A model generated the notes under the pieces. It was given only the letters and a program-made list of their open reading frames with translations. It was not told the origin of the DNA and did not search any database. A program made the position numbers and the translations under genes. From Xestospongia muta (taxonomy: Eukaryota; Porifera; Demospongiae; Haplosclerida; Petrosiidae), in NCBI GenBank assembly GCA_963693285.1, contig OY848917.1, forward strand, positions 34,855,245 through 34,919,244: a DNA stretch of 64,000 nucleotides. The letters are read 5' to 3'. This document shows, in pieces, positions 43,350 through 55,302 of this stretch (positions within the stretch are counted from its first letter, which is position 1; each line of letters opens with the position of its first letter).

Positions 43350-45000
43350 GCTCTTAATCCAACCATAGCATGTAAACTCAGTAATTTTAATGACCAGACA
43401 CTGTACCTAGAGTAAACTACATAATTTGTATATAATAGCTCATCTGAGTCTGGGCACAAGAAACTTGTGATAATTCAGGTAGTGCAGAAGACAAAAGGAG
43501 CTTGAATGCTTAACCTTTACACAAAAGCTCTAAAAAGATAAGTAGAACCACCATGAATCATCAAGTGTGTAACTCTGACACGAGAGTTCAGAAAATATTT
43601 CAGGTCTCAACAAGAGAGCTAACATACAAAATAACAGAAGTCTTCCATGCAAACCAAAAAAGTTCCATTAATTTAAATTTTATAACAATACGACAATGAT
43701 CCTCCTTGAATAAGAGATACAGACATCAAACAGCCAATTTTGTAAAAAAAAACATTTGTCTACAATGGAGTTGAAAAAAAGTATTAGCACCAACAGATTT
43801 CATACATTTAAAATTGTCACTATTATTCAAACAATTTCATGAATTATATACCTGAAGACCAAGAATATCATGTCGAACTACCTTTTTTCTCTTTCAAAGT
43901 AACATTTCCTAAGCTGTAATGAGAAAAGTTGCCAAAGTTCTCTCTTCCTAGCCCTCCTGCATCTTCACCCCTGTTCTTTTTTTGAAGACAACCTATCAAC
44001 AAAAGTCCTGTTTATGTCAAAATACAACTTGTGCATACTTTGATAAGTTTAGTGAAAGAAAAGTCGCTATTGTTGACAATTTAAAACAATCTGCAAGTAC
44101 ACATTCTCTGTCATAAAAATTCATCATAATGCTCCACTTTTCTGGACAACCTTTGTATGATGTCTTCCTTTAAATGACTACTCACGCAAGAGAGTAAATG
44201 CACTAACTATGCAACCATTACCTGCCAACTACATCACATTCTCTAATGCTTTGCTCAAGTACATGTGTGACAATTGCATCTTCGGTCTCTTCAATTTTTA
44301 GATCAGGCTCTTCATCAATAAGATTGACTTGATGAAATTTTCATTTCTACATTCTCAAGCTCTAACAGTGAGGCTTTCTCTCGCTCTTTGGAGATTGCTC
44401 ATTGCAACATTGCAACATCACACAAGGTCATTTATTGTATCCAACTTACTTTAGGTTTGTGTTTAAACTGTTACTTGTCAGCTTGAACAATGTTACCAGG
44501 ACCACCTAGAATTATGAGTGTTTGCAGTAACTTGGTGGCACACACCTCTCGCAACCACTGATAGATGTCACTGGCAACATGCTCTGTGATCTTTACTTCC
44601 ATAGCCATCTGAGTTTAATTTGCTGCTGCTTTAACTCGGGTGCATACACCTTCGGGCATGTGCTTATGAGCACACCAAAAAATATGTGTTAGTTACACTA
44701 TTGCAAGTGTAATGATTGATGTGTTTGCCTCAGTATGACAAGGGTTGTAATCACACTTTGTTAAAGTTTGTATCAATAAAATTATTTAACACAAAATAAA
44801 AAGAATCGATTTTGCCACAAAAATTGCTTAACAGTTGAAGCAAGCTTATCCAATGAGAAATCAAAAAAAAGCACTTCCATGAAACTAAATAGATTATTAG
44901 TCTTTAGAACACCAAATGTTGTATATAAAATACGAGGACAGTAACACTAATGGCCCATCAGCTTGTTTAACTTCTGTTATTATCCTACAATCAATTACGA
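43350..45000. other. Intergenic, nothing recognised
   Basis: Short frames only. The minus strand around 44400-44260 has a coding-like acidic stretch (KASLLELENVEMKISSS) broken by stops; it may belong to another transposon relic. Confidence 0.4.
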
Positions 45001-45049
45001 GAAAAACTTGCTATATAAATCAGCAGTGTGTATATCACACCTAATACAG

Positions 45050-45210
45050 TGTGGCATTGTTGTCCCGATACACACACCTTATTATGTGTGCACAACACAC
45101 TTCTCATACAAGGTGTGACATACACACCTCTCAACACACATCCGAGCCTACTCTTTAAAGGTGACTAGCACACTTCTCATAGAAAGGTGTCACTAATTGC
45201 TCACTTCAAA
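45050..45210. repeat. Degenerate short repeats (CACACTTCTCATA / AAGGTGTG)
   Basis: ACACACTTCTCATACAAGGTGTGAC and AGCACACTTCTCATAGAAAGGTGTCAC are near-direct copies about 65 bp apart, and CACACCTT/AAGGTGTG pairs are inverted. No larger element is evident. Confidence 0.5.
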
Positions 45211-45509
45211 CACTGTGACGGGAATGGTATATTTGAGTATGAATGTACTACAATTTGAAAAAAAGTCAATTGCTTATAATGTTGATTGTATAACTGAAGG
45301 TGATAGCTTACCAAAAATGAATAATAGTTCTTGCATGCCAGAGGATAATAAATATTGATTGACAATAATCATAATATTAATTAATGACAGAAACACTTGA
45401 AAATTAGAAGAGTAAAAGTCATCAACATCAGAAGAGATATCTGAGTCCTCATCATAAGACATGTTAGCTCCTACATCAGGAATAATATCTTTATTATCAG
45501 GGATATCAC

Positions 45510-45854
45510 TTATATCATGTCAATTTTTTCCCTTTTTACTTGTGGAGTAACAAAATCAATATCAGCCAGCTGTGAGAAAGAGACATTGTGAAAAGATAAT
45601 GGTAGCCAGAAGTACAGCAAAGAAGTACATGACAAATTCTTTTGATGTTTACCTAAGACGGCCATACATGTACAGTGCACCGAAACAACAATTTCCTCAG
45701 TTTTAACAGCCACCCAATGTTTGGCAGGTGTAGCTGATAGGCTTTGTGAACGCTTCACACAGCTGATGGCCAAGTAGCTATTAGGACAGTATGGTAATTT
45801 AAAGACAGTGGCCTTATCTATCCAGCCATTCATGTAATAATTGTATGCATCCAC
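45510..45854 (-). pseudogene. SWIM-type zinc-finger protein fragment
   Basis: A 114-codon minus frame starts MDAYNYYMNGWIDKA, then has AISCVKRSQS, HWVAVK and VHCTCMAVLGKH. This is the pattern of the SWIM-like domain in animal YqaJ-recombinase-associated proteins (CxC...CxH). A likely donor (GTAAAC) falls right after the CTCMAVLG motif, so the frame reads into an intron. The acidic frame 45462-45274 (SYDEDSDISSDVDDF) on the same strand may be another part. It is probably a transposon or virus-derived relic common in invertebrates. Confidence 0.5.
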
Positions 45855-46129
45855 GGTTTTTATAGGAAATTTGAATTTTGTTTGTTGAATTTCTCAAATT
45901 GCAACGCTGTTTGGAAGTCCCATCTAACCATACATTGCATCATCTACTCAATGTTCATCTACCATCTATCTACATCTATTTTCAAAAATTATGCATGCAT
46001 CTACTTGTATTTAGACCCTTTACTTTCATATATTTTCATCTACTTTGAATCTTAATTTCATGTAATAAATGGAAAAGTTCACTTAATAAAAAGTAACTGT
46101 TCTAATCTAACACTGTTAATTCTTGTTAA

Positions 46130-46700
46130 AAATTAACAGAGTTGCCAGGTTGTAAAACGCGGCAGTTGCTCAACATCTACAAAGGAACTACCCTTGATAT
46201 CAGTTCTTCTAAAGCAAATCAGTGTGGAGCACACATTGGGTTTCACACTGCTTCCCAAGATTGTTTAGTCAGAGTAAATGTTACTCACACCATAAATCAG
46301 AGCACTCATCTCCAGTTTGGCTTGTGTCACAATGTTTTCAGAAGGCCAATACCCGAACCAATAGAGAAGCAAACAGTGTCCATTTCATGATTTCGCTCAA
46401 ACTCACTAATTGGAGGTAGGTCATCCAATCCCATCGCCTTGCAAGATGTGAGCAAGGTGATTAAAAAACATGCTCTGTTCATTTCTAGTTTGATGATGGC
46501 CAGCTTGATTCAATAGTTTATATAAAATGTAGCTGTTAACTATTTCAAGAAGATGAAATGCAGCCTTTTTGAAACATTAGATTTTCTATGTGAAATAATG
46601 TTATATGACAACATTTGATCTGCCTTATCTACATCCACCATGTGTCGGTTAGGTTTCATCAGCTCTTCTGTTCACATAGATTTATGTATCATGCTATTGT
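46130..46700 (-). pseudogene. piggyBac-like transposase relic D (C-terminal half)
   Basis: The minus strand at about 46670-46610 reads HMVDVDKADQMLSYNIISHR, the GGVD..DQ...Y motif with the third catalytic Asp region. It then shifts frame to KKAAFHLLEIVNSYILYKL, the usual continuation. The 46130-46430 part is repeated at 37.2 kb. Confidence 0.7.
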
Positions 46701-47079
46701 ATCATCTTGTATTGTAATGATTATTGTAACAACGTCTCTTGTAGTGCCTTAATATTCTCTTTCAATTTTTTCATTTTACTTCATTTTTTGCTTTTTTAGT
46801 AACGGTAATGATTTACTTTAGGCTCCTCTTTTGTACTGTTAATTGTTTATCTTTTTTTCTCCTATTACTTAGGTAATCAGCAATTAACATTAAATAACCA
46901 CTCACTCTACTATCCATCATTGCATTAATAATCATTTCCTTTAATTCATCACAATCAAGTACATCAACCTGATCAGACACATGCCATTCAATATCATTAT
47001 ATACATATGAAGCTCACTTTCACTGTTTGACAGGCACCATTTCTGGTATATTCCTCTTGATAAAGTTCATCATGCAAAC

Positions 47080-47600
47080 CGATTTAATTATGCACACAAT
47101 TGAAGCTCAGTTTCTTGGCTTGACCCTCCCATACTAGGTGCCATACCAGAGTCTATTTTTCCTCAGAATCTTTCACATTACTTGGAGTTCCTATAAAACA
47201 CAAGTGAAGAAGTCGAAATAGTAATAACCAATTAAATGTATGAACTACCTAAACCCTAAAATTCAAATATAAGAGACATGACCACATTGTGAGCCAGGCC
47301 GTGCTCTGGAGATGCATTTCTTTCTTTTCCCATATATGAGATGTATTATGCATGTGTATGTGATGCTTATCTTACCTGTGCCTAAATGAAAATTCCACAC
47401 ACACTCAGTAACAGAGTCAGCAGCCACCCACACTTGATCCCCCACTTCATAAGCTTCTTGGACATATATTGAACCCAGCTGAGCCTATCCTTGAAACAAA
47501 TCATGTTCTCGTCAACTGCTATATTTTTAAGGTGTGTAGGCTGATTTAAAAGCTGTAACAATAAGATTAAGTAGAGGGCAAATTTTATATAACTTATTGT
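47080..47600 (-). pseudogene. piggyBac-like transposase relic E (core start)
   Basis: The minus strand at about 47530-47440 reads VDENMICFKDRLSWVQYM, then KKLMKWGIK, the VDE.M..FKGR...QYMP.KP..WG motif. A shifted frame then gives VWVAADSV. With relic D downstream it may be one element split by 47080-47275 repeat sequence. Confidence 0.7.
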
Positions 47601-49500
47601 AGTTGTTACTACCTTGTTCGTTGGATTTGTTTAGATGAAAGTATTTCATTAATAACTCGAATATTAAGACAATACCTGCCTTTTGTGCCTGATCATTGCA
47701 ATGCAAGTTTTTCTCTTTACACCATGAGTCCTATAAAAGGAATGGTAAAATTAAGTTGTTATATTTTAGTGGACTTAAGAACTTTATCCGGATGCCTAGT
47801 GTTTATAACCATGAGTTAAGGCTCTAAATCCTCCTTCAATCAGTTGGTGACCTACATGTCCAGCTAAATATGCATACACTACACCTGCATGAGCATGGCA
47901 AAAACACTTTGCAGTAACAAAAAAGGTCCTTTAACCTAAGGTGACTGGAGGTATTGATGTTGATAATGATAAGTAAGTATCTTCATTGACTAAAGACCAT
48001 CCTGAAATCCTGAAATCCTGTTGGCATTGCTGCAGGTATACCACCATCTGTAAGTGACATGAAGTTTTTGTACATATAAAATACAATCAAGAACAGGGCA
48101 GCCATCTTGTTCAGCTTTGTGCGTTCTGTGAACAAGACTGTCACAGCTACTTTCAGCCATTTTTACTACTAGTAACACGTGCTCTGACCACAGATTATGC
48201 AATAGTCAACAATTATCGGTGATAATGATAATTGCAATCGTGTGAAATTGTTTGTTGGTGATTATTGCATGTTGTAAACATCGCGATGTTATGGAAATAC
48301 TGGTATATCGTCCAGTCCTACAGTAAAGTACCCAAAAAATGAGGGACTTTCACTCGATAACAATGAAATAGTTCTATTGTCAGAAATATTTAGCAATGTC
48401 CATTTGTTTGCCATGTGCATAGACATCTGAGTACTTAACATCTACTAGCAATTCAGTGCCTCTTGTAATTCATATATTAATTTAAAGCTGTGAAGTAAGC
48501 TCAGCAACAGGTGGCTGACCTTACTTTGGACATCCAACAACAACACCATAGTATAAGCACGTGTTTGACTCATAGTTAGTGCCCTTTAAACTAATAACTG
48601 TACCTGTTGTATCCAAGTATAAAACTTGCTCTTTGGCAAAATTGTCATATAATATATTCTTACTCTTTCAGTAAAGAAAGAAAACTGAATGGTTTTGCCA
48701 CAATCCATTGAATCTATCCACAATATTTTTTTTTGCAGCCACAGGATTCTGTGATCTCTTTGTCTACGACTTTCAGAGATGTAACTAGATCTGTAGTAAT
48801 TGGTGTCTTTGACCCTCTAGCAAAATTTTTTGAAGAATGTACTGGCTACTGCCTGGACTGTCTCTCATCTGTGGCATGCTTAACAAAAGGAGATGTCAAA
48901 TTTATGTTGGAGTATATGTACACTTCCCAAAACAAATAACAAGATGACTCTCTTAAATGTTTTCTTTTCATCCAATCATTTGTCATAGCAAAAAAAAAAA
49001 CAATATGAATTGTGAGTAGACAGAACATTGACAATTGGGTTTTGCCAGTCAGTCTTAGTAGATAACTGACCATATACTTGATGGGATGGTAGTCATCATA
49101 TTTACAGGAACTGAAGCATAAAAGAAACAACTGTTTCATTCCCTCCAATAGTTGACATTTACATCATAGTAGAACAATTCTTTTGAGCTTGTGTAGATGC
49201 AACATATTTTACCTGAAGGTGATGAATTTCTGCTCAATTTCCACACATCACAACTACTAGCTTTCTTCTGTCATCTAGTTTTGACAATGCCAGGGTCAGA
49301 CTGGTAAATTTCATACAGTACCCATTCCCACAACTTTGGAGCTCGACAGGACACAGCCATCTACAATGCTTAATTCAGAGTTCTCCTTGAATATGGTGTA
49401 AAATCTTCTCCTGTCCCAATGTTTTTTCTCCAACCTTTACTATAATAAACCAGGAAATGGAGTAGAACAATATGGCAGGAAATAGAGTAGAACAGAAGAA
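47600..49500. other. Intergenic, unassigned frames only
   Basis: Frames at 47990-48202 (minus, 70 codons), 48733-48939 (plus, 68) and 48846-49148 (minus, 100) show no recognised domain. The sequence from about 49650 on minus (EIIHPVSERLKIVFQASS) may be downstream hAT coding sequence. Confidence 0.4.
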
Positions 49501-49526
49501 AACAAGCTAGTTAAAGGGTAATTAGG

Positions 49527-49527
<1 letters not shown>

Positions 49528-49601
<74 letters not shown>
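49528..49601. repeat. (TA)n microsatellite
   Basis: Uninterrupted TA dinucleotide run of about 74 bp. Confidence 0.97.
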
Positions 49602-49789
49602 CAAAAGATAGTTAATAAAAACTGACCCTCAGCCACCACTAAGGTCAGTTTTATAGTCACTTACTGGATGCCTGAAAGACGATCTTAAGCCTCTCAGACA
49701 CAGGATGGATGATCTCAAGATTGAAAAACATAGATGACATCTGATCCAGCTCATTGTACTAGAATAGGGTTTCCCTTCTTTGGTAGATT

Positions 49790-50578
49790 TTAACTCAACA
49801 AGTTGTCTGTAGAAGGTAGTGGCTTCCCTACCATACCACCTGTCATGGAAAAAACTTGAAGAGCCATTACCTTAATTATCTCATTCTGAATTTCAGGACT
49901 TGTGTAAACATTCTCTTTCCTTTTCAACCTATCATTCCGGTTTGAGTCTTCTTCAGCCTTCATGCTAAGCCGTTGATGTAAATTGCTCTCTGATTTATCA
50001 CCATCACCCCTTATAGCAAGACCTTGCCTGCTTAACAATTGTATGGATGACATGATCTGTAGTGGCATGACTATTCTTAACTTTCTGAGCAGCATGTTCC
50101 TGTGAAAGTTGTTCACCGACATCTCTGGTAGTGGATGGTAGGGTAATCATGACATCTACAGCTTCTCTATGTACTGCACTCTTTTCATGAGCTCTGAAAC
50201 TTAGTGTACCATCTTTCAAATTTGTAAAACCACATTGAAACTATTGAATAATTTGATGTTTAATTTTTTTATTTCAATAAAGTAAACATTACAAAAAGTA
50301 TAATGGCTGAAATGAAGCAAACCTTAATATATAATACTTACAAAAGTTGGATGAGCTCTGCTGGATTTCATTCTGTTCAACTTGAAGCCCATCAAACATA
50401 TATGACAGTAAACACTGTCTTTGCCTTCATCATAATGAAGAAATGGCCACTGATGAAACCAACATCCTTGGAAACTTCTCTGAACTACTTTCTCCTGTCC
50501 AAATGATCTTTTTGGAAACTTTAAACTAGTAGGTTGATAAGGTTTACTGGGAATATCAAACAGGTTTGGTGAAGCCAT
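49790..50578 (-). pseudogene. hAT-type transposase with TTF zinc finger, split by an intron
   Basis: Minus exon 50578-50342: KPYQPTSLKFPKRSFGQEKV, FQGCWFHQWPFLHYDE and DSVYCHIC, the TTF-type finger of ZMYM1-like/DUF4371 hAT proteins. Donor GTAAGT at 50341-50336, acceptor AATAG at 50242-50241. Exon from 50240: FQCGFTNLKDGTLSFRAHEK, then the DVGEQLS region. A frame change then leads to FLARQGLALRG-like LLSRQGLAIRGDGDKSESN and YTSPEIQNEIIKVMALQV. One frameshift lies near 50040. The catalytic core and C-terminus are missing or unrecognisable. It is inactive. Confidence 0.75.
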
Positions 50579-50627
50579 TGAAAACTATTAAAGCATGACC
50601 AAATGTGTAGGCACACACCTCCAATAG

Positions 50628-50891
50628 TCAGCACATGCACACGCATCCATAATTAATTACGAACAGCAAAAATAATCTGGCCAAAACCAGACCAACCAGA
50701 CCGTCTGCTACGGCCATGTTATTATTATCTAAGCTATCATCATCATAGTCATATTCATTGTGTTTTGTGATTCTTTCAATTTCATTATCATCAATGTAGC
50801 CATAAAACTCGTCTTCATTGCCATGTTCATCAAAGCAGTCATCATCAAAAACAAGGTCCAACACTTCCCTTCTAAATAACATTTTTGCCAT
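50628..50891 (-). CDS. Small acidic ORF, unassigned
   Basis: 87 codons on minus, very Asp/Glu/Asn-rich (LVFDDDCFDEHGNEDEFYGY) with a hydrophobic tail. It lies just upstream, in the same orientation, of the hAT relic. Acidic N-termini of this sort are found in piggyBac and other transposases. No domain is recognised. Confidence 0.25.
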   Translation of the reverse strand: MAKMLFRREVLDLVFDDDCFDEHGNEDEFYGYIDDNEIERITKHNEYDYDDDSLDNNNMAVADGLVGLVLARLFLLFVINYGCVCMC

Positions 50892-51849
50892 TGTACAGAA
50901 GAAACTTGATAAAGAAGATCAAAGGAGAATAGAAAAGAAGAGCACAGTAACGAAAATGTAAAAAGCCACAGACACACGTTTTTTCTCAATAATGAATATT
51001 TTTCAACTGGTTATAAAAATATGACATTCGTGTTTTTATAAATATATGTCCTTGTTCAAAGGGATAATTGTTTGTAATAGTTATTAGTTGGTTACTTATA
51101 CAAATAAAAATGTGGCCGCATCATCACTCTATTTGTTTGAGTGCACTCTCTGGCTTTTTTACATGTATGCAGCCTCCATATCCCTCTCTATTTTTGCCTC
51201 CCTTTCCCTTATCACTTTTCATCTCAGAACTTTTATCCATTTCTAGGGTTTGTTCTTCATAAGAGAATCTGGAAGCCCATCATGTGGTCAAGTCCATGGT
51301 CCAGTCTCTCCAATTTTGTTAACTAACCTCTGACTACATCAAAATCTTTCTGCAAATATAATGTATAATCATAAATTGTATATTTATTGACTTGCTTGTA
51401 GCCTGTCAATGTAACTTAAAATCTGCTCCTTGTTTAACATGTGTTGAAGTATCTGCATTTTTCTTTACCAACAATGGTTGACTCTTTGTAAAAAATTAGA
51501 GAAATCCTTGCAACTCCTTGTTTGCTAAGGAGAAATTGTTATTACAGTTAGTGCATCCTTTTCATTTAGCATAGGTCAATATATCGATCTCAGATTTCTT
51601 AAAAGAAATCTCTATGGTTAATTGTGATGGTCAAAGCTGGATGAATTTTTTTTGCTGACTATTAACAACAAGAATTTTTTTCCTTGATGTTTAGTTACTT
51701 TGAGATATTTTGCATGGTCTTCTTAGACACATTTCCACATGATAATGATATTTTTGACTTCTTTGTGATGATGCAAATAACATCTTCTGAATCTATGAAA
51801 CAAAATAAGGAGTTATATATCACAGAGAAAACTCACCTGAAGATACAAT

Positions 51850-52110
51850 GACTTTAGAAGATCTTGAAGGGATGGATGTTCTGAATGATATTGACCACTT
51901 GTCTCATCTAAAGGATATTGAAAAAGAAAAAGAGATGGAAGATCTAGAAGAGATATTATAGATGAAAGTGCAGGATCCGAAAGGGATGAATGATCTGAAT
52001 GAGATAGACCACATGTCTCATGTAAAGGAAATGGAGAATCAAAAAGAGATGGACCATCTGGAAAGAATGAATGATCTGAAAGAGATGGAGCATCTATGGC
52101 AGAGAACGGC
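51850..52110 (+). repeat. Degenerate tandem repeat coding Met/Glu/Asp-rich coil
   Basis: The plus strand reads DLEGMDVLNDIDHLSHLKDI, then after a TAG a second round, PKGMNDLNEIDHMSHVKEME and DHLERMNDLKEMEHL. The unit is about 110 bp with an inner heptad-like DL..M period. It looks like coiled-coil coding repeat but is interrupted. No gene is assigned. Confidence 0.4.
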
Positions 52111-52639
52111 TATTTTTTTATACATGAAAACTACACAAATATTTTTTACTTACCATCAGTTTGTGAGATTGTATGACTTTTCAACCATGGCATTTCTGAA
52201 TCCCGAACCCCATAGCCGTAGAGAACCTCCTCCCCCTTGTATATTGGTTTTGTTGATGTTAGACCCATCCTTCATTTACCTTTGATCAATACTGGTAGGA
52301 GGAATCAGCTATTATTGGTCCAAGATGACGACGAATGATTGATTAAACTATATTTCATGATTTCAAAATTATTGCTTGAATGATTGACCTACCATGCAAT
52401 TGACTTCATTTTCCTGGTTGAATCAATAGCTATAAAGGTACCATCGCTTGTTGTCCTTTTGAAAATGAAACACTTCATTGTCTTTCTTGTACTCTTCTTA
52501 CCTTTGTGTAAAATTTTATCAAAAATTACATCACCTCTGTATTTCACAGAAGTATGTACTATTAGGCCATTTTTCTTCCAGATAATCTGAAGAAGTGTGA
52601 AAATCAGAAGTAACCATTATGCATGAATATATTTAATCC

Positions 52640-52980
52640 TTGAAGGTCAAATTTTTTAATGGTTCACTTTCTCAGTTCATCTTTAGAGTTGCTGTTATCA
52701 AAGGGATTTCAATCTTGTAATTGTCTGACAATGAACTGGAGCTAGCTGTGTCTTTCAGGCAAGAAACGCAAGATGACTCAATTCCTTGTCTCTCATGTCA
52801 AGTATGCAACAGCTGCATAATCTCCATCACCAAAACCTTGTAGGCTAAATGAGATCATTGAACTGTCAACTCCACTAAAATGACATCTTGGGATAGAGAA
52901 GGGCTGTATTTCCTTCAAGCCAGCTATCAATTTTTCCACCTTTTTGATAACTCCCTTGATACAGGGTCAAGGCCTTAACA
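52640..52980 (-). mobile_element. BEL/Pao LTR-retrotransposon fragment
   Basis: The minus strand reads PFSIPRC, then SMISFSLQGFGDGDYAAVAY, and in shifted frame APVHCQTITRL. This matches the IPR...L.GF.DAS..AYAAV.Y...K...AP...TIPRLEL region between reverse transcriptase and RNase H in Pao elements. It is broken by stops and a frameshift and has no LTR or other pol parts nearby, so it is non-functional. Confidence 0.6.
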
Positions 52981-54165
52981 ATGTCTTTAATGTCTCGATT
53001 CTCAGCCATGAAGAAATGAAATTTCACATAAAGTAAAGCTCGAGTTAACTAATTAATTTAATTATTTTGCAAACTTGGGTGGGGCTAGCTAATCAGCATA
53101 ACTTTAAGATGTCACCAATTTGGCTTCTCTTGTTCTCTTTGGAACTCACAAATATTAATGGAGAAACCATTCTCATTACTGTTGCCATTATCATTATTAT
53201 TTTTATTATTTTGATATATTAAAAATTTCAATATTTAATTATTTAATTTAAAGTTATGCGTAAAAAATGTCTTAATGTTGAATGAGATTTCCTTTAGCAT
53301 TGTATATAACCATCTGTCCTGGTACCTAAAGTAAAAGAAGTGACATTGTTGAATAACTTATATATAATGTTTATGCTTACTTTTTTATTATATTTACTCT
53401 TGTAGCTGGTACTCTTGGGCTTTTTCCTATGAAGAAGCTAGAAGAAGATAGATATTATTACATTTATTGCAAACTATATTATATTATACTTACCCCAAGA
53501 GCACCAGCATGATAACGGCAAACTAACTGCCCTCTATGCTTTCGGTGCCTATGCACAAAGCCATTGGGTAGTTAGTCTGCCTGTATTGTTCCCACGTCCT
53601 TTTCCCACCTTCTGACATCTTTGTGCTTACTGTTAATTCTTCATTGTGCTGAAAGGACAATAATATCTGTGTCTTGAAAAACAAAGGAAACTATCATGAC
53701 ACAGTTGCTAACTAAAACTTACAGATCTGTTAACCTCCCTCCTCCTTTCACCACAGTTACTATTGCCCTCCACCATACATTGCTGCAAAATTAAAACGAA
53801 GACAACAATAGAATAATACACATGTTTTTATGCATGCAGGTATGTTTTCACACGTAGACTTTGATCATTACAGAAATGCATGCAATGGACTATAGTTGCA
53901 GTATTAACTTACCGGGGGAGAAGGACGAGAAGAAATAGGATTAGGAGAAGTAAGAGGAAGGGAATCTTTTTTAGAAGTACTATTTGTAGTCTCCATCAAA
54001 GAGGCCTAAATTGCAGGAAAGACCTCAATAATTGTGTGCCATTTTATTAAAAATCTCACTCACTTCGTGAAGGAGCAAGTGAATATCCATCTGCAGTAAA
54101 AAAGTAACACCAGTGGCACAAACACTTATTGAAACTTACAATTGTCTGCTCAATCAATAATGGTG
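52965..54165. repeat. Dispersed repeat family, copy 2 (next to Harbinger transposase)
   Basis: Partner of 34970-37185. This copy leads without a break into the Harbinger transposase on the minus strand, so the repeat is probably the 3' part of that transposon. Confidence 0.7.
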
Positions 54166-54303
54166 TGTAAAACTCAAGCTTTTTATGCACCTGCACCAGC
54201 AGTCTGAGGTCACAATTCTTTGCAGGTGTTAATTCAGAGCTCATAATTCCTTTTCTCAGAGGTAATTATGAAGTGCAATGATAGCTTTTGTATATATATG
54301 CAA

Positions 54304-55065
54304 CTACTCTGTCTGGATCTGCATTAATAGGACATCATCGTCAGGCAGGTTTTTTCCAGGAAATGGTTGCATAACGTATTTAAGAAGAGGAAAACCTTCA
54401 TCACCAACGAAAACATATGGTAAGATGACATCTGTCACATCTGAAGAAGTGGTAAGGATTGTGATTCTAGACACTGGCCCAGTAATGAGTTTGAAAATAT
54501 CACTTTCTTTACCAGCTTCACCTATATCAATGGTTACAAACCAATAGTTAGCATCATATACTGCTAATAGAAGAACAGAGTATGTCCCTTTATAGTTGTA
54601 GTACAAAGATCCACTATTACTAGGTGCCTGGATGACAATGTGTTTCCCATCTATAGCTCCAGAACTGCTGGCTGATACCAATCCAATCCTATTTGTAGAA
54701 GGAAATTGTACATACTCCATATCTAAGACTTTCCACAGAACACAGCAGGTCTTATAAATTATATTACAAACTGTGGATCTTCCCACTCTAAAATTAAAAG
54801 AAATTGATGTTTGAGAGTCACCAATTGCCAAATATCTCAGACAGTGTTAAAGCAAGTCTCTCACCAGAACTAGTGTACGAGTCAAATAAGGCTCAACCTT
54901 ATGCAGCAAATCATCAAATGATCTTATTCGTATATACCTAAAGTGTGACACCACATCATGCAGCCTCATTTCTTGTAGGAGATGGTAATACTGGCTTTGC
55001 TGACGACGAGCATTCAGTATAGAACGCACCCAAATCTTCTCCTCTTTGGTTTCTTATATCGACAC
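54304..55065 (-). pseudogene. PIF/Harbinger DDE transposase (frameshifted)
   Basis: The minus strand reads EEKIWVRSILNARRQQSQYY, then SHFRYIRI.SFDDLLHKVEP (55060-54847). A frame change gives SGERLALTL, a second one restores LAIGDSQTSISFNFRVGRST, and 54831-54304 is open. This holds the DDE_Tnp_4 core: GAIDGKHIVIQAP with the first Asp, VYDANYWFVTIDIGEAGKESD with the second, and VGDEGFPLLKYVMQPFPG. The C-terminal end is missing. Two frameshifts within 130 bp make it inactive unless there are sequencing errors. Confidence 0.85.
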
Positions 55066-55302
55066 CCAATACGCCAGATAAGACCAACCAATAGAGTGAG
55101 CTCCATAGTCTCCATTTTTATTCAATTTACCACACCTAATTCCCTCCCACATGACACGTTTCAAACATAACGTCCTCAGTTAGTCACGTGTAGGGGAATT
55201 CCCAAAGAAAGCTAAACTAACTCTACGTCCCTTATATTTTGAATTTGTTATCAAATTTCATAAGTTGTTTTAACCACTACTTCTTCCTTATCTATTGTAA
55301 AA

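Noticed and set aside
54278..54547. 89-codon plus frame
   Set aside because: Antisense to the Harbinger DDE core.
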